This document shows positions 1-8,149 of a stretch of DNA of 64,000 nt, piece after piece. The DNA comes from Clostridium_I sp963725425 (GTDB lineage Bacteria > Bacillota > Clostridia > Clostridiales > Clostridiaceae), in the NCBI GenBank assembly GCA_963725425.1, contig CAVRYJ010000045.1, positions 62,001 through 126,000 on the forward strand, written 5' to 3'. Each line of letters starts with the position of its first letter. Within the stretch, counting starts at the first letter, position 1. Under the pieces are notes generated by a model. That model worked only from the letters and a program-made list of their open reading frames with translations. It had not been told where the DNA came from and made no database searches. The position numbers were made by a program, and so were the translations under genes.

Positions 1-152
1 GTTGTAAACTTGCAGTTCCTCACGGTGGACTATGGGTAGTTGGAATACCAAACGTTGTTACAAACTTAGCGTTATACTTGGTAGCAATGGTAGTTGGTAC
101 AATAATTACAGGTGTTATTCTTTCAATAGTTAAGAAAGAAGTAGTTGAATAA
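1..152 (+). CDS. PTS fructose-type EIIC, C-terminal end (partial)
   Basis: Only the last 49 codons are in the window; the gene starts upstream. The reading frame begins at base 3 and ends with TAA at 150-152. The residues PHGG followed by a hydrophobic membrane stretch (ALYLVAMVVGTIITGVILS) and a short charged tail match the C-terminus of membrane EIIC domains of fructose-family PTS permeases. Such proteins carry sugar across the membrane while it is phosphorylated. The link with ptsI and an HPr-containing regulator next door supports a PTS locus. The sugar cannot be told from this fragment. Confidence 0.7.
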   Translation, partial: CKLAVPHGGLWVVGIPNVVTNLALYLVAMVVGTIITGVILSIVKKEVVE

Positions 153-160
153 GAGGAGCA

Positions 161-328
161 AGTGACAAGAAACAAGTGACAAGTGACAAGTGACAAGTTA
201 AGGAAATTTTGCCTTAAGGCAAAATTGGGTAATAAAATAAAAACAATCAACCCAATATTGTTATATTTGGTTGATTGTTTTGCGTTAGAAAAAAAATCGT
301 CCGCAACTTGTCACTTGTCACTCTTAAC
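161..328. repeat. Composite heptamer-repeat element, copy 1
   Basis: Tandem AAGTGAC heptamers (about 161-198) lead into GGAAATTTTGCC and the perfect 22-bp palindrome at 205-226. A hairpin follows, and an inverted heptamer array (307-328, TTGTCAC units) closes the element. It fills the space between two converging genes. The same block GGAAATTTTGCC/GGCAAAAT recurs at 25221-25244 (inverted) and 56909-56931. Confidence 0.75.
241..284. terminator. Hairpin terminator between PTS gene and regulator
   Basis: The arms AAACAATCAACC (241-252) and GGTTGATTGTTT (269-280) form a 12-bp stem. On the minus strand the stem is followed by a T-rich run, so it fits best as terminator of the sigma-54 activator gene. 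It may also serve the PTS gene. Confidence 0.7.
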
Positions 329-341
329 TTTTTTTTAAAGC

Positions 342-2348
342 CTATTCTTTGAGAATCCCGTATTTCTTGCACTTAAGACCAACCGTCCTATGAGTTATAC
401 CTAAAGCTTTCCCTGCCTTGTTATAGGTTTTATATTTTTTCATAGCCAAAGTTATTATCTCTTTTTCATAATCTTCAAGTTTTTTGAGGTCATCAGTTTC
501 TCTGAAATTAATCAAACTACTTGAGCTTGGATTAAGATTAGTTATATACATAGGTAAATCTTTAGCAGTTATCATAGTTGTATCACACATATTAATAGCT
601 CTTTCTATTATATTTTCTAATTCTCTAATGTTACCTGGAAAGTGGTAAGATTGTAAATATTGCTGGCAATCACTATCAATAGAGGTTACAGTTTTATCAA
701 GTTTTTTGCTTAGTTTATTTATAAAATACTCTACCAGCACATTTATGTCTTCTTTTCTTCTTCGCAGTGGTGGTAGAGGAATAGTGATTACATTAAGTCT
801 ATAATATAGATCTTCCCTAAAATCACCCGTCTCAATCATTTTTTCTAAGTTTCTATTTGTGGCAGCTATTATCCTTACATCAACCTTTTGAGTAAATAGA
901 CCACCTACACTTTCAAACTCCCTTTCTTGGATTACTCTTAGGAGTTTTACTTGCATAGCTTTTGGCATGTCCCCTATTTCGTCAAGGAAAATTGTACCTT
1001 CATCTGCAATATTGAATTTACCAGGTTTGCTTTTTATGGCACCCGTAAAGGCACCTTTTTCAAAGCCAAAAAGTTCACTTTCAAATAGATTTTCAGGTAT
1101 AGCAGCACAGTTAATCCTAACAAGAGGTTTGTCTTTTCTTGAACTACTATTGTGAATTGCCTTAGCTACAAGCTCTTTGCCTGTACCGCTTTCACCTCTT
1201 ATTAAAACTGTTGAAGTGGTGGCAGAAGCTTTCTGTGCAATGATTAGAGCATCCTTAAGTATTCTAGAACTTCCAATTATATTAGAAAAATCACCACTTA
1301 ATTTTGTATGTCTTATTAATTCTGATTTGTAATAATTCAATTCTTCTTCAGATTTTTCAAGCTTACTGGCTATGTCTTTTATTTCATTAACTGTCTTTGA
1401 AATTGAAATAACACCTCTAAAATAAGTGTCCACAAAAATAGGCTCAACTGTGGAGATTATATCTACATCATTTTTGCTGTAAAGAATATTTTCTATTGAT
1501 TTTTTAGAATTAAAAACCTTCATTCTGTAACCATATGGAGAAATGTCTTTTAGATCTTTACCTAATATTTCAGAGGATCTTAGATCAAAATTTCTCTCAT
1601 AGGAAGGATTTATATAGCTTATTTTTCTATTTTCATCAACAAAGCAAATCAAATCGTGGGAGGTTTCCAGTATCTTTTTAAATTTTCCATTAAGCTCCCT
1701 CATCCCAATAAGTTCCGAAACATCTTGAAAAACAGCAATTGCACCTATAATTTCATCGCCAGAAATTATAGGTGATCTATTTGCTAGCACCACTTTACCA
1801 TTAATATGTTGCATTTTTCCAATTTGTCTTTCAGCTGTGGAAATTACTGCAGGAAGTTCGGAAGTCGGAATTATATCTGCAACAGATCTTCCAAGGACTT
1901 CATCATTATTTTTTTCTATAATATTAAGTGCATATGGGTTTATAGAAGTAATATATGAATTTGCATCTATTACTATTATACCCATTGGTATACTTTCAAG
2001 AATTTGCTCATTAGCAATAGTATTTTGTTCAATGATTTCGTCTAAATTAGAAATAGGAGTTTCATTACTTTCAAGGCCACTATTTATAAATTTACATAAT
2101 GAAAGAACAGATTTTTCACCATCAAAGGTATCCTCTTTACAAGAAACCTCAATTAATTCACCTTTTTGTATTTTTTGTGACACAAGAGCAAGCATACTCA
2201 CGGCCATTGGTTCACCAGCATCAATTTTTTTTAAATATAGATTTATATTGTATATGCTTTTAAGCTCTGAAGCTTTATGTACTATCATAGCTGCTATCCT
2301 AGTATGAATTCCATTTTCACAATTTACAACAATAGAATTTTTAAACAT
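342..2348 (-). CDS. Sigma-54-dependent activator with N-terminal HPr domain
   Basis: This 668-residue protein is an enhancer-binding regulator for RNA polymerase with sigma-54. Residues 1-90 form an HPr-like domain: GIHTR places a histidine exactly at position 15, as in HPr, and VSMLALVSQK supplies a serine (residue 51) where HPr has the kinase-target Ser46. Two PAS domains follow (about 115-210 and 220-320). The AAA+ domain shows GESGTGKE (385-392), GAFTGA (432-437, sigma-54 contact) and TIFLDEIGD (452-460). A Fis-type helix-turn-helix ends the protein (KALGITHRTVGLKCKKYGI). It is divergent from ptsI, whose leader has a sigma-54 promoter and palindromes, so control of ptsI by PTS phosphorylation state is a reasonable inference. 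The inducing signal of the PAS domains is unknown. Confidence 0.9.
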   Translation of the reverse strand: MFKNSIVVNCENGIHTRIAAMIVHKASELKSIYNINLYLKKIDAGEPMAVSMLALVSQKIQKGELIEVSCKEDTFDGEKSVLSLCKFINSGLESNETPISNLDEIIEQNTIANEQILESIPMGIIVIDANSYITSINPYALNIIEKNNDEVLGRSVADIIPTSELPAVISTAERQIGKMQHINGKVVLANRSPIISGDEIIGAIAVFQDVSELIGMRELNGKFKKILETSHDLICFVDENRKISYINPSYERNFDLRSSEILGKDLKDISPYGYRMKVFNSKKSIENILYSKNDVDIISTVEPIFVDTYFRGVISISKTVNEIKDIASKLEKSEEELNYYKSELIRHTKLSGDFSNIIGSSRILKDALIIAQKASATTSTVLIRGESGTGKELVAKAIHNSSSRKDKPLVRINCAAIPENLFESELFGFEKGAFTGAIKSKPGKFNIADEGTIFLDEIGDMPKAMQVKLLRVIQEREFESVGGLFTQKVDVRIIAATNRNLEKMIETGDFREDLYYRLNVITIPLPPLRRRKEDINVLVEYFINKLSKKLDKTVTSIDSDCQQYLQSYHFPGNIRELENIIERAINMCDTTMITAKDLPMYITNLNPSSSSLINFRETDDLKKLEDYEKEIITLAMKKYKTYNKAGKALGITHRTVGLKCKKYGILKE

Positions 2349-2432
2349 AATTTTCTCCTTGTAAAAATATATTAACGGATAAATAAAAGTAAAACAAATT
2401 AATATCGAAAAAAAATAAAATCAGTCGAATTA

Positions 2433-2463
2433 GGGCAACTTGATAAAAATTAGCAGGTTGCCC
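2433..2463. promoter_or_regulatory. Inverted repeat upstream of the sigma-54 activator
   Basis: The arms GGGCAAC (2433-2439) and GTTGCCC (2457-2463) flank a 17-bp centre that contains TTGAT, partly like the two larger palindromes downstream. It lies about 85 bp upstream of the regulator start codon and could be an autoregulatory site or a weak third activator site. Confidence 0.4.
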
Positions 2464-2468
2464 CAATT

Positions 2469-2491
2469 AAGTTGATAATATTAATCAACTT
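2469..2491. promoter_or_regulatory. Palindromic activator site 1
   Basis: AAGTTGAT-N7-ATCAACTT is a perfect 8+8 inverted repeat. The same arms recur at 2546-2568 with the same spacer length. Paired sites 77 bp apart (roughly seven helical turns) about 85-185 bp upstream of a sigma-54 promoter are typical of enhancer-binding protein sites, so these are inferred to bind the HPr-AAA+ regulator. Confidence 0.65.
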
Positions 2492-2545
2492 AATGATACA
2501 CTGTATTTACTAACAAAGCTAGTGATTTATAAAAAATGTAAAATC

Positions 2546-2568
2546 AAGTTGATAATTTTTATCAACTT
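2546..2568. promoter_or_regulatory. Palindromic activator site 2
   Basis: The arms AAGTTGAT and ATCAACTT are identical to those at 2469-2491, again with a 7-bp spacer. The site ends 71 bp upstream of the -24 element. Confidence 0.65.
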
Positions 2569-2639
2569 TTGTTACGTATAATTAACGGAAGAAATAAGAA
2601 AACTAACATTCTAAAGGGTTTTTAAGACAAAAATAAAGT

Positions 2640-2655
2640 TGGCACGATTTTTGCT
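2640..2655 (+). promoter_or_regulatory. Sigma-54 (-24/-12) promoter of ptsI
   Basis: TGGCACG-N4-TTGCT matches the sigma-54 consensus TGGCACG-N4-TTGCA in all but the last base. The expected start of transcription is near 2666, about 30 bases ahead of the ptsI start codon. Confidence 0.85.
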
Positions 2656-2697
2656 TACTATTAATAAGGAACATAAGTTAGTTTATTAGGAGGAATA

Positions 2698-4317
2698 ATG
2701 ATGAAAAAAGGAATTGCAGCTTCAAAAGGGTATGCTATTGGTAAAGTTTTTTTGAAAATTGATAATGAAGTTAAGATTACTGAAAAAAAAATAGATAATA
2801 TAGATGGTGAAAAAGAAAGATTAAATGTTGCCATAGAAGCTTCAAGAGTACAATTGAAAGTAATAAAGGAAAAAGCTGAAAAAGAAATAGGTGCTGAAAA
2901 AGCTGCTGTTTTTGAAAGCCACATAATGCTTTTAGATGATCCAGAATTTACTGGGTCAATGGAAACTGGTATTGCGACAAATTCTATCAACGCTGAAAAA
3001 GCTGTTTCAGATGTTATAGAATCCTATGCAGCAATATTTGAAGCTATGGAAGATGCATATATGAAAGAGAGAGGTGCAGATGTAAAGGATGTAGGTAAGA
3101 GAATACTTACTAACCTTTCAGGAAATGTAGATGGAGGAATGGAAAGTATTGAAAAAAATACTGTAATTGTAGCTCATGATTTAACGCCTTCAGATACAGC
3201 ACAACTTGATAAGAATAAAGTAATAGGATTCTTAACAAATGTAGGTGGAAGAACTTCACACAGTGCCATAATGGCAAGAACTTTAGAAATACCAGCTGTT
3301 GTTGGACTTAATAACATAACCGATAGTGTTAAAAATGGAGATTCTATTATAGTAGATGGAACAGAAGGGCTTGCGATAATAAACCCAAATGAAGCTACAG
3401 TAAAAGAATATACGGAAAAGAAGAAAAAATACGAAGAAGAAAAAGAAGAACTAAAAAAATTAGTAAATCATAAAACTGTAACAAAGGCAGGGAAACGAGT
3501 AGAAGTATGTGGAAACATTGGTAAAGCTAAAGATATTGAAACAGTTCTTGCTAATGGCGGAGATGGAGTAGGTTTATTTAGAACAGAATTTCTATATATG
3601 GATAGAGATTCAATGCCAACTGAAGATGAGCAATTTGAAGCTTACAAACATGTTACAGAAAAAATGGGTAAAAAAACAGTTGTTATAAGAACATTAGATA
3701 TAGGTGGAGATAAAAAGCTTACATACCTTCCACTACCAGAAGAAATGAATCCTTTCCTTGGATTTAGAGCAATAAGATTATGTCTAGGCAGAAAAGATAT
3801 ATTTAAGGTTCAATTGAGAGCATTACTTAGAGCATCCTCCTATGGTAACCTTAAAATAATGTTCCCTATGATTTCTTCCTTAGGAGAATTCTTAGAAGCA
3901 AAAGAGATTTTAAAAGAATGTATGGGAGAACTTAAAGCAGAAGGAAAATCATACAATGAGAATCTTGAAACAGGAATAATGGTAGAAATACCAGCAGCAG
4001 CTATAATGGCAGATGAACTTGCAAAATATGTAGATTTCTTTAGTATAGGAACTAACGATTTAATACAGTATACACTTGCTGCAGATAGAATGAATGAACA
4101 AGTTTCATATCTATACAATCCAATGCATCCAGCAGTATTAAGACTTATAAAGATGACTATAGAAGCTGCTCATAAAGAAGGAAAATGGTGCGGAATGTGT
4201 GGAGAAATGGCAGGAGATGAAAAATTCATTCCAACCCTTGTAGAATATGGTCTAGATGAATTTTCAATGAGTGCTTCTTCCATACTAAATGCTAAAAAGT
4301 ATATTATGAGAAACTAA
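2698..4317 (+). CDS. ptsI: PTS enzyme I (phosphoenolpyruvate-protein phosphotransferase)
   Basis: Enzyme I takes phosphate from phosphoenolpyruvate and passes it to HPr, the first step of PTS sugar uptake, in the cytoplasm. The 539-residue product is close to the usual 570. It has the N-terminal HPr-binding helices, the phosphohistidine loop GGRTSHSAIMAR (His188), the PEP-binding barrel with GVGLFRTEFLYMDR, and the C-terminal motif GMCGEMAGD with the catalytic cysteine. AGGAGG stands 6-8 bases ahead of two adjacent ATG codons (2698 and 2701), so the true first codon is ambiguous by one. A sigma-54 promoter for ptsI is unusual, since most firmicute ptsHI operons use the housekeeping sigma factor. 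A second, housekeeping ptsI elsewhere in the genome is possible. Confidence 0.95.
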   Translation: MMKKGIAASKGYAIGKVFLKIDNEVKITEKKIDNIDGEKERLNVAIEASRVQLKVIKEKAEKEIGAEKAAVFESHIMLLDDPEFTGSMETGIATNSINAEKAVSDVIESYAAIFEAMEDAYMKERGADVKDVGKRILTNLSGNVDGGMESIEKNTVIVAHDLTPSDTAQLDKNKVIGFLTNVGGRTSHSAIMARTLEIPAVVGLNNITDSVKNGDSIIVDGTEGLAIINPNEATVKEYTEKKKKYEEEKEELKKLVNHKTVTKAGKRVEVCGNIGKAKDIETVLANGGDGVGLFRTEFLYMDRDSMPTEDEQFEAYKHVTEKMGKKTVVIRTLDIGGDKKLTYLPLPEEMNPFLGFRAIRLCLGRKDIFKVQLRALLRASSYGNLKIMFPMISSLGEFLEAKEILKECMGELKAEGKSYNENLETGIMVEIPAAAIMADELAKYVDFFSIGTNDLIQYTLAADRMNEQVSYLYNPMHPAVLRLIKMTIEAAHKEGKWCGMCGEMAGDEKFIPTLVEYGLDEFSMSASSILNAKKYIMRN

Positions 4318-4355
4318 TAAAACAATTAATATTCTTTGTAATTTATAGAAAGTTT

Positions 4356-4404
4356 AGGGATGTAATTAGACTTGTACAAACAAGTCGACTTACATCCCTG
4401 TTTT
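4356..4404 (+). terminator. Rho-independent terminator after ptsI
   Basis: The arms AGGGATGTAA (4356-4365) and TTACATCCCT (4390-4399) form a 10-bp stem, extended by AGACTTG/CAAGTCG pairing in the loop, and are followed by GTTTTA. Confidence 0.8.
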
Positions 4405-4440
4405 ATTCGTTTTCTGTCTTTAGGGTGAAAAATCCTAATT

Positions 4441-4461
4441 CAATTGTCAATTGTCAATTGT
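4441..4461. repeat. Three tandem heptamers CAATTGT
   Basis: CAATTGT is repeated three times head to tail. It resembles the heptamer arrays at 161-198, 25051-25097 and 56874-56909 in period but not in sequence. Confidence 0.6.
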
Positions 4462-4576
4462 AATATGTTACTTGTAGTTGAGAGAAAAATACTCGATAAT
4501 AGAATATAAGCGTAATAATAAATATGGGAATTGGTTAGCTATGGAAAAATGAATATATTATAAAGGTGATTAGTGT

Positions 4577-5785
4577 ATGGATAAAACTAGAAAATATTAC
4601 AACAAAGCAATAGAGTACTATCAAAATGGATATATTGAAAAAGCATTAGAATTCTGTGAAAGAAGTATTTCATGTGATATAAAAAATAAGGCATCCTTAG
4701 ATTTAAAAGGAATATTGTGTTACCTAAAAGGAGATATTCAAGGAGCTAAAGCATTGTGGAGGTTAAGTGACAGGGAAAATAATGATAGCATTGCAAAAAA
4801 ATATCTCCAGGGAATAGAAAATGATGAAGAAAGGTTTAAACTTTATGTTAAAGCTATAAACTTAATTAAGAAAGTAAAAATAAACGAAGCACTAAAACTA
4901 CTAATTATATGCGCAGAGAGTGATTGTAATAGCATTAATGTTAATAATTATTTATGCATTTGCTACATGAAAACGGGTGAATTTGATAAAGCTATAGAAT
5001 GTGTTCAAAAAGTAATATGTATTGATGTAAAAAATGAAATGGCTTTAGAAAATAGAAAAAATCTAGTAAAATATGGAGTAATGAAGGATAAAATAAATTA
5101 TAAAAAAGTATTTTTCCCAGTTGCATTGGTGTGTGTTGTTATTATCTTAATATTTAGTTTAAAAACAATAAAAAGTATAAATATTAATTCAAAAATTGTA
5201 GGTATTGGAAATGTAAATAAAGTTAGTAATGAAATTATAAAATCTAAGATTAAAAAAATGGAAGTAGAATTTCCACGGGTGGATTTAAAAAATGCGATAG
5301 ATAATAAAGAATTTGAAAAAGTATATGATTATACTGAAAAAGGGAAAAATGAGAAACTAGAGCCTAGTGACAAGGTTTTATTAACTCAAGGTATAAATCT
5401 TTTGACTGGTGCTGGGGTTACATATTTTTATAAGAGCGGAACGAACTTTTATAACAATAAAGATTATAAAAATTCAGTAGTAGAGTATTTAAAGGCATAT
5501 GAATATGCTTCTAATAGTTACCTAATGCCTCATATAATATATTTTGTTGCAAACAGCTATGATCAACTAAGTGATTATGAAAATGCACTTAAATATTATC
5601 ATATATATGATGACAGTTATGGTAAAGGTGATTATGAAGAGACTGTACTATATCGGATGGCAATTATGAGTAGCGACAAAGATAAGGCAGGAGCAAAACA
5701 ATACGCTAGCAAATTGATAAATAATTATCCAAAATCAATTTATAATAATTCAAATATACAAGATATAATTAACAACAATAATTAA
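4577..5785 (+). CDS. TPR protein with one membrane segment
   Basis: This 402-residue protein has tetratricopeptide-like helical repeats in its N-terminal cytoplasmic part (AIEYYQNGYIEKALEFCERSI and further copies to about residue 160). One membrane segment follows near residues 178-198 (FFPVALVCVVIILIFSL). After it comes an external or periplasm-side part with more TPR-like repeats (VEYLKAYEYASNSYLMPHIIY). TPRs act as protein-binding scaffolds, and the partner is not evident. The start at ATG 4577 follows AAAGGTGAT. It stands alone between the ptsI terminator and trxA. No enzyme motif is seen, so the role is unknown. Confidence 0.75.
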   Translation: MDKTRKYYNKAIEYYQNGYIEKALEFCERSISCDIKNKASLDLKGILCYLKGDIQGAKALWRLSDRENNDSIAKKYLQGIENDEERFKLYVKAINLIKKVKINEALKLLIICAESDCNSINVNNYLCICYMKTGEFDKAIECVQKVICIDVKNEMALENRKNLVKYGVMKDKINYKKVFFPVALVCVVIILIFSLKTIKSININSKIVGIGNVNKVSNEIIKSKIKKMEVEFPRVDLKNAIDNKEFEKVYDYTEKGKNEKLEPSDKVLLTQGINLLTGAGVTYFYKSGTNFYNNKDYKNSVVEYLKAYEYASNSYLMPHIIYFVANSYDQLSDYENALKYYHIYDDSYGKGDYEETVLYRMAIMSSDKDKAGAKQYASKLINNYPKSIYNNSNIQDIINNNN

Positions 5786-5919
5786 AACTTATTGATAATT
5801 AATATTAAATAGAATATAATCTTATATATAACGTGATGTGTTATTGATTAATTAGCTATTTAATAATACAATTAAAATAAATATAATACCTATAAGGGGT
5901 ATATTCAAGGAGGACAATT

Positions 5920-6231
5920 ATGGTTAATGAAATTAAAGATGCTGATTTTAATGAGGAAGTTAGTAAAGGTACGGTAATAGTTGATTTTTGGGCTGTATGG
6001 TGTGGACCATGTAAAATGTTAGGTCCTGTAATCAATGAACTTTCAGAAGAGATAGGGGCAAAAGCTAAATTTGTAAAAGTCAATGTTGATGAAAACCCAG
6101 TAGTTGCAAGTCAATATAAAATAGCAAGCATTCCAACTGTTATTGTATTTAAGGATGGGAATGTTGCAGAGACTTTAGTTGGGTTTAGACCTAAAGCAGT
6201 ATTAAAAGAAATAATAAATAAATATATATAA
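5920..6231 (+). CDS. trxA: Thioredoxin
   Basis: A 103-residue thioredoxin with the redox motif WCGPCK in the usual context (FWAVWCGPCKMLGPVI), the cis-proline loop SIPTVIVF, and the normal single-domain length. It reduces disulfides in the cytoplasm. The start at ATG 5920 has AAGGAGG upstream. A weak hairpin separates it from the thioredoxin reductase-like gene 75 bases downstream, so the pair probably forms a two-gene redox unit with the reductase made in lower amount. Confidence 0.95.
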   Translation: MVNEIKDADFNEEVSKGTVIVDFWAVWCGPCKMLGPVINELSEEIGAKAKFVKVNVDENPVVASQYKIASIPTVIVFKDGNVAETLVGFRPKAVLKEIINKYI

Positions 6232-6239
6232 GGACAAGT

Positions 6240-6272
6240 AAGGGTTATCTGCTGTAACCCTTATTTTCTTTC
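6240..6272 (+). terminator. Hairpin between trxA and the reductase gene
   Basis: The arms AAGGGTTA (6240-6247) and TAACCCTT (6255-6262) are followed by ATTTTCTTT. It probably acts as a partial terminator or mRNA stabiliser for trxA. Confidence 0.6.
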
Positions 6273-6305
6273 AGATGGCTTATTTTTGTATATGGAGATG
6301 ATTAA

Positions 6306-7166
6306 GTGGAAGTAAGATATGATATAGCAATAATCGGAAGTGGACCAGCGGGACTTTCTGCTGCTATTAATGCTAAGATTAGAAATAAGAAATTTATTTT
6401 GTTTGGAACTAATAATTTAAGTTTTAAGATAAAAAAAGCTCCTAAGGTGAATAACTATCTAGGGTTTTATGAAATTACAGGAGAGGATTTAGGTAGAAAA
6501 TTTAAAGAACACATAGATAATATGGGCGTGGAGATAACTGAAGAGAGAGTTAATGCTGTTTATGCCATGGGAGATTATTTTACTCTTATGGTTAATGAAA
6601 AGGCTTATGAAGCAAAAACGCTTATAATAGCATCCGGAATAGAATTTGCAAAGCCTTTAAAAGGTGAAGAGAGGCTACTTGGAAGAGGTGTTGGATACTG
6701 TGCAACCTGTGATGCTCCATTATATAAGGGCAAAACAGCGACAATAGTAGGATATACAAAGGAAGCTGAGAAAGAAGCTAACTATGTAAGTGAATTAGTT
6801 TCAAAATTGTATTATGTTCCAATGTATAGGGACTCTTATGACCTTAATGAAAATATTGAAATAATAAGCGAAAGACCTAAAGAAATAACAGGTAAAGATA
6901 GTGTGGAAAAATTAGAATTTAAAGATTCTGAAATATTGACTGATGCCGTTTTTATTTTAAAGGATAGTGTGGCACCATCACAATTAGTTCCAGGACTTTT
7001 AGTTGAAGAAGGACATATAAAGGTTGATAGAAAAATGATGACAAATATTGAAGGCTGTTATGCTGCAGGAGATTGTACTGGAAAGCCATATCAATATTTA
7101 AAAAGCGCCGGTGAAGGCCAATCTGCAGCTCTCAATGCAGTAGAGTATTTAGATTCTAAAAAGTAG
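6306..7166 (+). CDS. Thioredoxin reductase-like flavoprotein, probably ferredoxin-dependent type
   Basis: The 286-residue protein has the FAD-binding motif IIGSGPAGLSAA (9-20), the redox cysteines YCATCDAP (C132, C135) and the C-terminal FAD motif GCYAAGDCTGKPYQYLKSAGEGQSAA. It is shorter than NADPH-dependent TrxB (about 310). The place where TrxB has the NADPH motif GGGDSA reads VGYTKEAEKEA, and the HRRxxxR phosphate-binding segment is replaced by YVPMYRD. These are the losses reported for the ferredoxin-dependent flavin thioredoxin reductases (FFTR) of clostridia. It is inferred to take electrons from ferredoxin and reduce the neighbouring thioredoxin. The start is GTG at 6306 after GGAGATGATTAA. 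Confidence 0.85.
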   Translation: MEVRYDIAIIGSGPAGLSAAINAKIRNKKFILFGTNNLSFKIKKAPKVNNYLGFYEITGEDLGRKFKEHIDNMGVEITEERVNAVYAMGDYFTLMVNEKAYEAKTLIIASGIEFAKPLKGEERLLGRGVGYCATCDAPLYKGKTATIVGYTKEAEKEANYVSELVSKLYYVPMYRDSYDLNENIEIISERPKEITGKDSVEKLEFKDSEILTDAVFILKDSVAPSQLVPGLLVEEGHIKVDRKMMTNIEGCYAAGDCTGKPYQYLKSAGEGQSAALNAVEYLDSKK

Positions 7167-7195
7167 AAAATTGCATTGCAATTTTCTACTTATAT
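7161..7195. terminator. Bidirectional terminator overlapping the reductase stop codon
   Basis: A perfect 15-bp inverted repeat, AAGTAGAAAATTGCA (7161-7175) and TGCAATTTTCTACTT (7177-7191), includes the TAG stop codon. It lies between converging genes and can serve both. Confidence 0.75.
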
Positions 7196-7217
7196 AACTA
7201 TGAAATATATTTCAAAA

Positions 7218-7790
7218 CTAATGTGCTATGAAAAAAACATGGTTTCCTATAGGCTTAACATTATATTTTTTTATTGTATCCATCCAAATAGAACTTGATA
7301 ATTTGGGATTGTAAAAATATAATGCATTTGCAGTTGGATCGTTGCCACCTAGTGCAGCATAAACTGCATCGTAACATGTTTTATTAGGTTCAGCATATAT
7401 TTGTCCGTCTATAACACAAGAAAAAGCATATTTTTGTTTAATAACCCCATCTATACTTTTGGGAAATTCATTATTTTTCAACCTGTTAAGTATAACAGAT
7501 GCTACGGCTACTTTTCCCTCATAGGGTTCGGCGTTACTTTCTTTATAGACCACCTTTGCCATTAAATTTATATCATCGCTAGTAATGGAAAAAGCCCTGC
7601 CTTCGGTATTGAATACCTCAACAGTGTCAGTCTTTTCATGGTAAAGATTTGTGGAACCTCGATTTATAGAAGGTGGTGGATTATCATAAGTCATAACAGT
7701 ATTACCATTTACAACCTGTGCATTAGAAATACTCGGGGGTAAGAAACCTAAAAATAGAATACACAAAATAGCCCAAATACTTTTTTTCAT
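7218..7790 (-). CDS. SleB/CwlJ-family cell wall hydrolase, secreted
   Basis: The 190-residue protein starts with a signal peptide (MKKSIWAILCILFLGFLPPSISNAQ) and ends with a Hydrolase_2 (SleB/CwlJ) domain from about residue 70. Visible family motifs are AKVVYKESNAEPYEGKVAVA with the catalytic glutamate, ASVILNRL, FSCVIDG, and the ending NHVFF. These enzymes cleave peptidoglycan glycan strands, in spores (cortex lysis) or in vegetative wall turnover. A c-di-AMP riboswitch in the leader points to wall and osmotic homeostasis rather than germination, because ydaO riboswitches commonly precede such hydrolases. RBS AGGAGG precedes ATG at 7790. Which of the two roles applies is not shown by sequence. 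Confidence 0.85.
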   Translation of the reverse strand: MKKSIWAILCILFLGFLPPSISNAQVVNGNTVMTYDNPPPSINRGSTNLYHEKTDTVEVFNTEGRAFSITSDDINLMAKVVYKESNAEPYEGKVAVASVILNRLKNNEFPKSIDGVIKQKYAFSCVIDGQIYAEPNKTCYDAVYAALGGNDPTANALYFYNPKLSSSIWMDTIKKYNVKPIGNHVFFIAH

Positions 7791-7820
7791 TTCAAATTCC
7801 TCCTTTTATCCATACAATGT

Positions 7821-7860
7821 TCAGTCATAACATTTTTGTAAATTGAAACTTTATGACTGA
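7821..7860 (-). promoter_or_regulatory. Hairpin between c-di-AMP riboswitch and hydrolase start
   Basis: The arms TCAGTCATAA (7821-7830) and TTATGACTGA (7851-7860) form a perfect 10-bp stem. On the minus strand it lies between the aptamer and the RBS, in the position of an expression platform, but no T-run follows it. Confidence 0.55.
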
Positions 7861-7869
7861 TAAGATTTG

Positions 7870-8045
7870 TATTGGTTCAAAGACAACTCTAAATGTGCTT
7901 AAAAACACACACATGATGGTTACCATTGAACTTTATTTACGAGGTTAGCTGACGGGTTCGGTAAAGGCACAACCTACGCTAAAAGCGATTCACCCCCAAA
8001 ACTTGGTTTCCCCGTATGACTTAGGCTATTGATATTATTCCCTAT
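7870..8045 (-). promoter_or_regulatory. Cyclic di-AMP riboswitch (ydaO/yuaA)
   Basis: Read on the minus strand, the leader contains the near-invariant ydaO blocks: ACGGGGAAACC, GGGGGTGAATC, a short hairpin, TTTACCGAACCCGTCAGC and TAACCTCGTA, in the right order and spacing. The aptamer binds c-di-AMP and usually turns expression off when the nucleotide is abundant. Its target is the SleB-type hydrolase, a common ydaO target class. The outer limits are approximate. Confidence 0.92.
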
Positions 8046-8149
8046 ATAAAAGAAATAATACAAAGTTAAAAATTTTTTTCAGTTTCTATTATCATTGGAA
8101 AATTAATTAAATTTATCCCATAGGGTAAAAAACAAAAACCACCTAATAC

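Noticed and set aside
161..328. CRISPR array
   Set aside because: The units are 7 bases long without spacers, and no cas genes are in the window.
1837..2307. A 156-residue plus-strand frame inside the sigma-54 activator
   Set aside because: It is the complement shadow of a strongly conserved gene, has no RBS and no family features.
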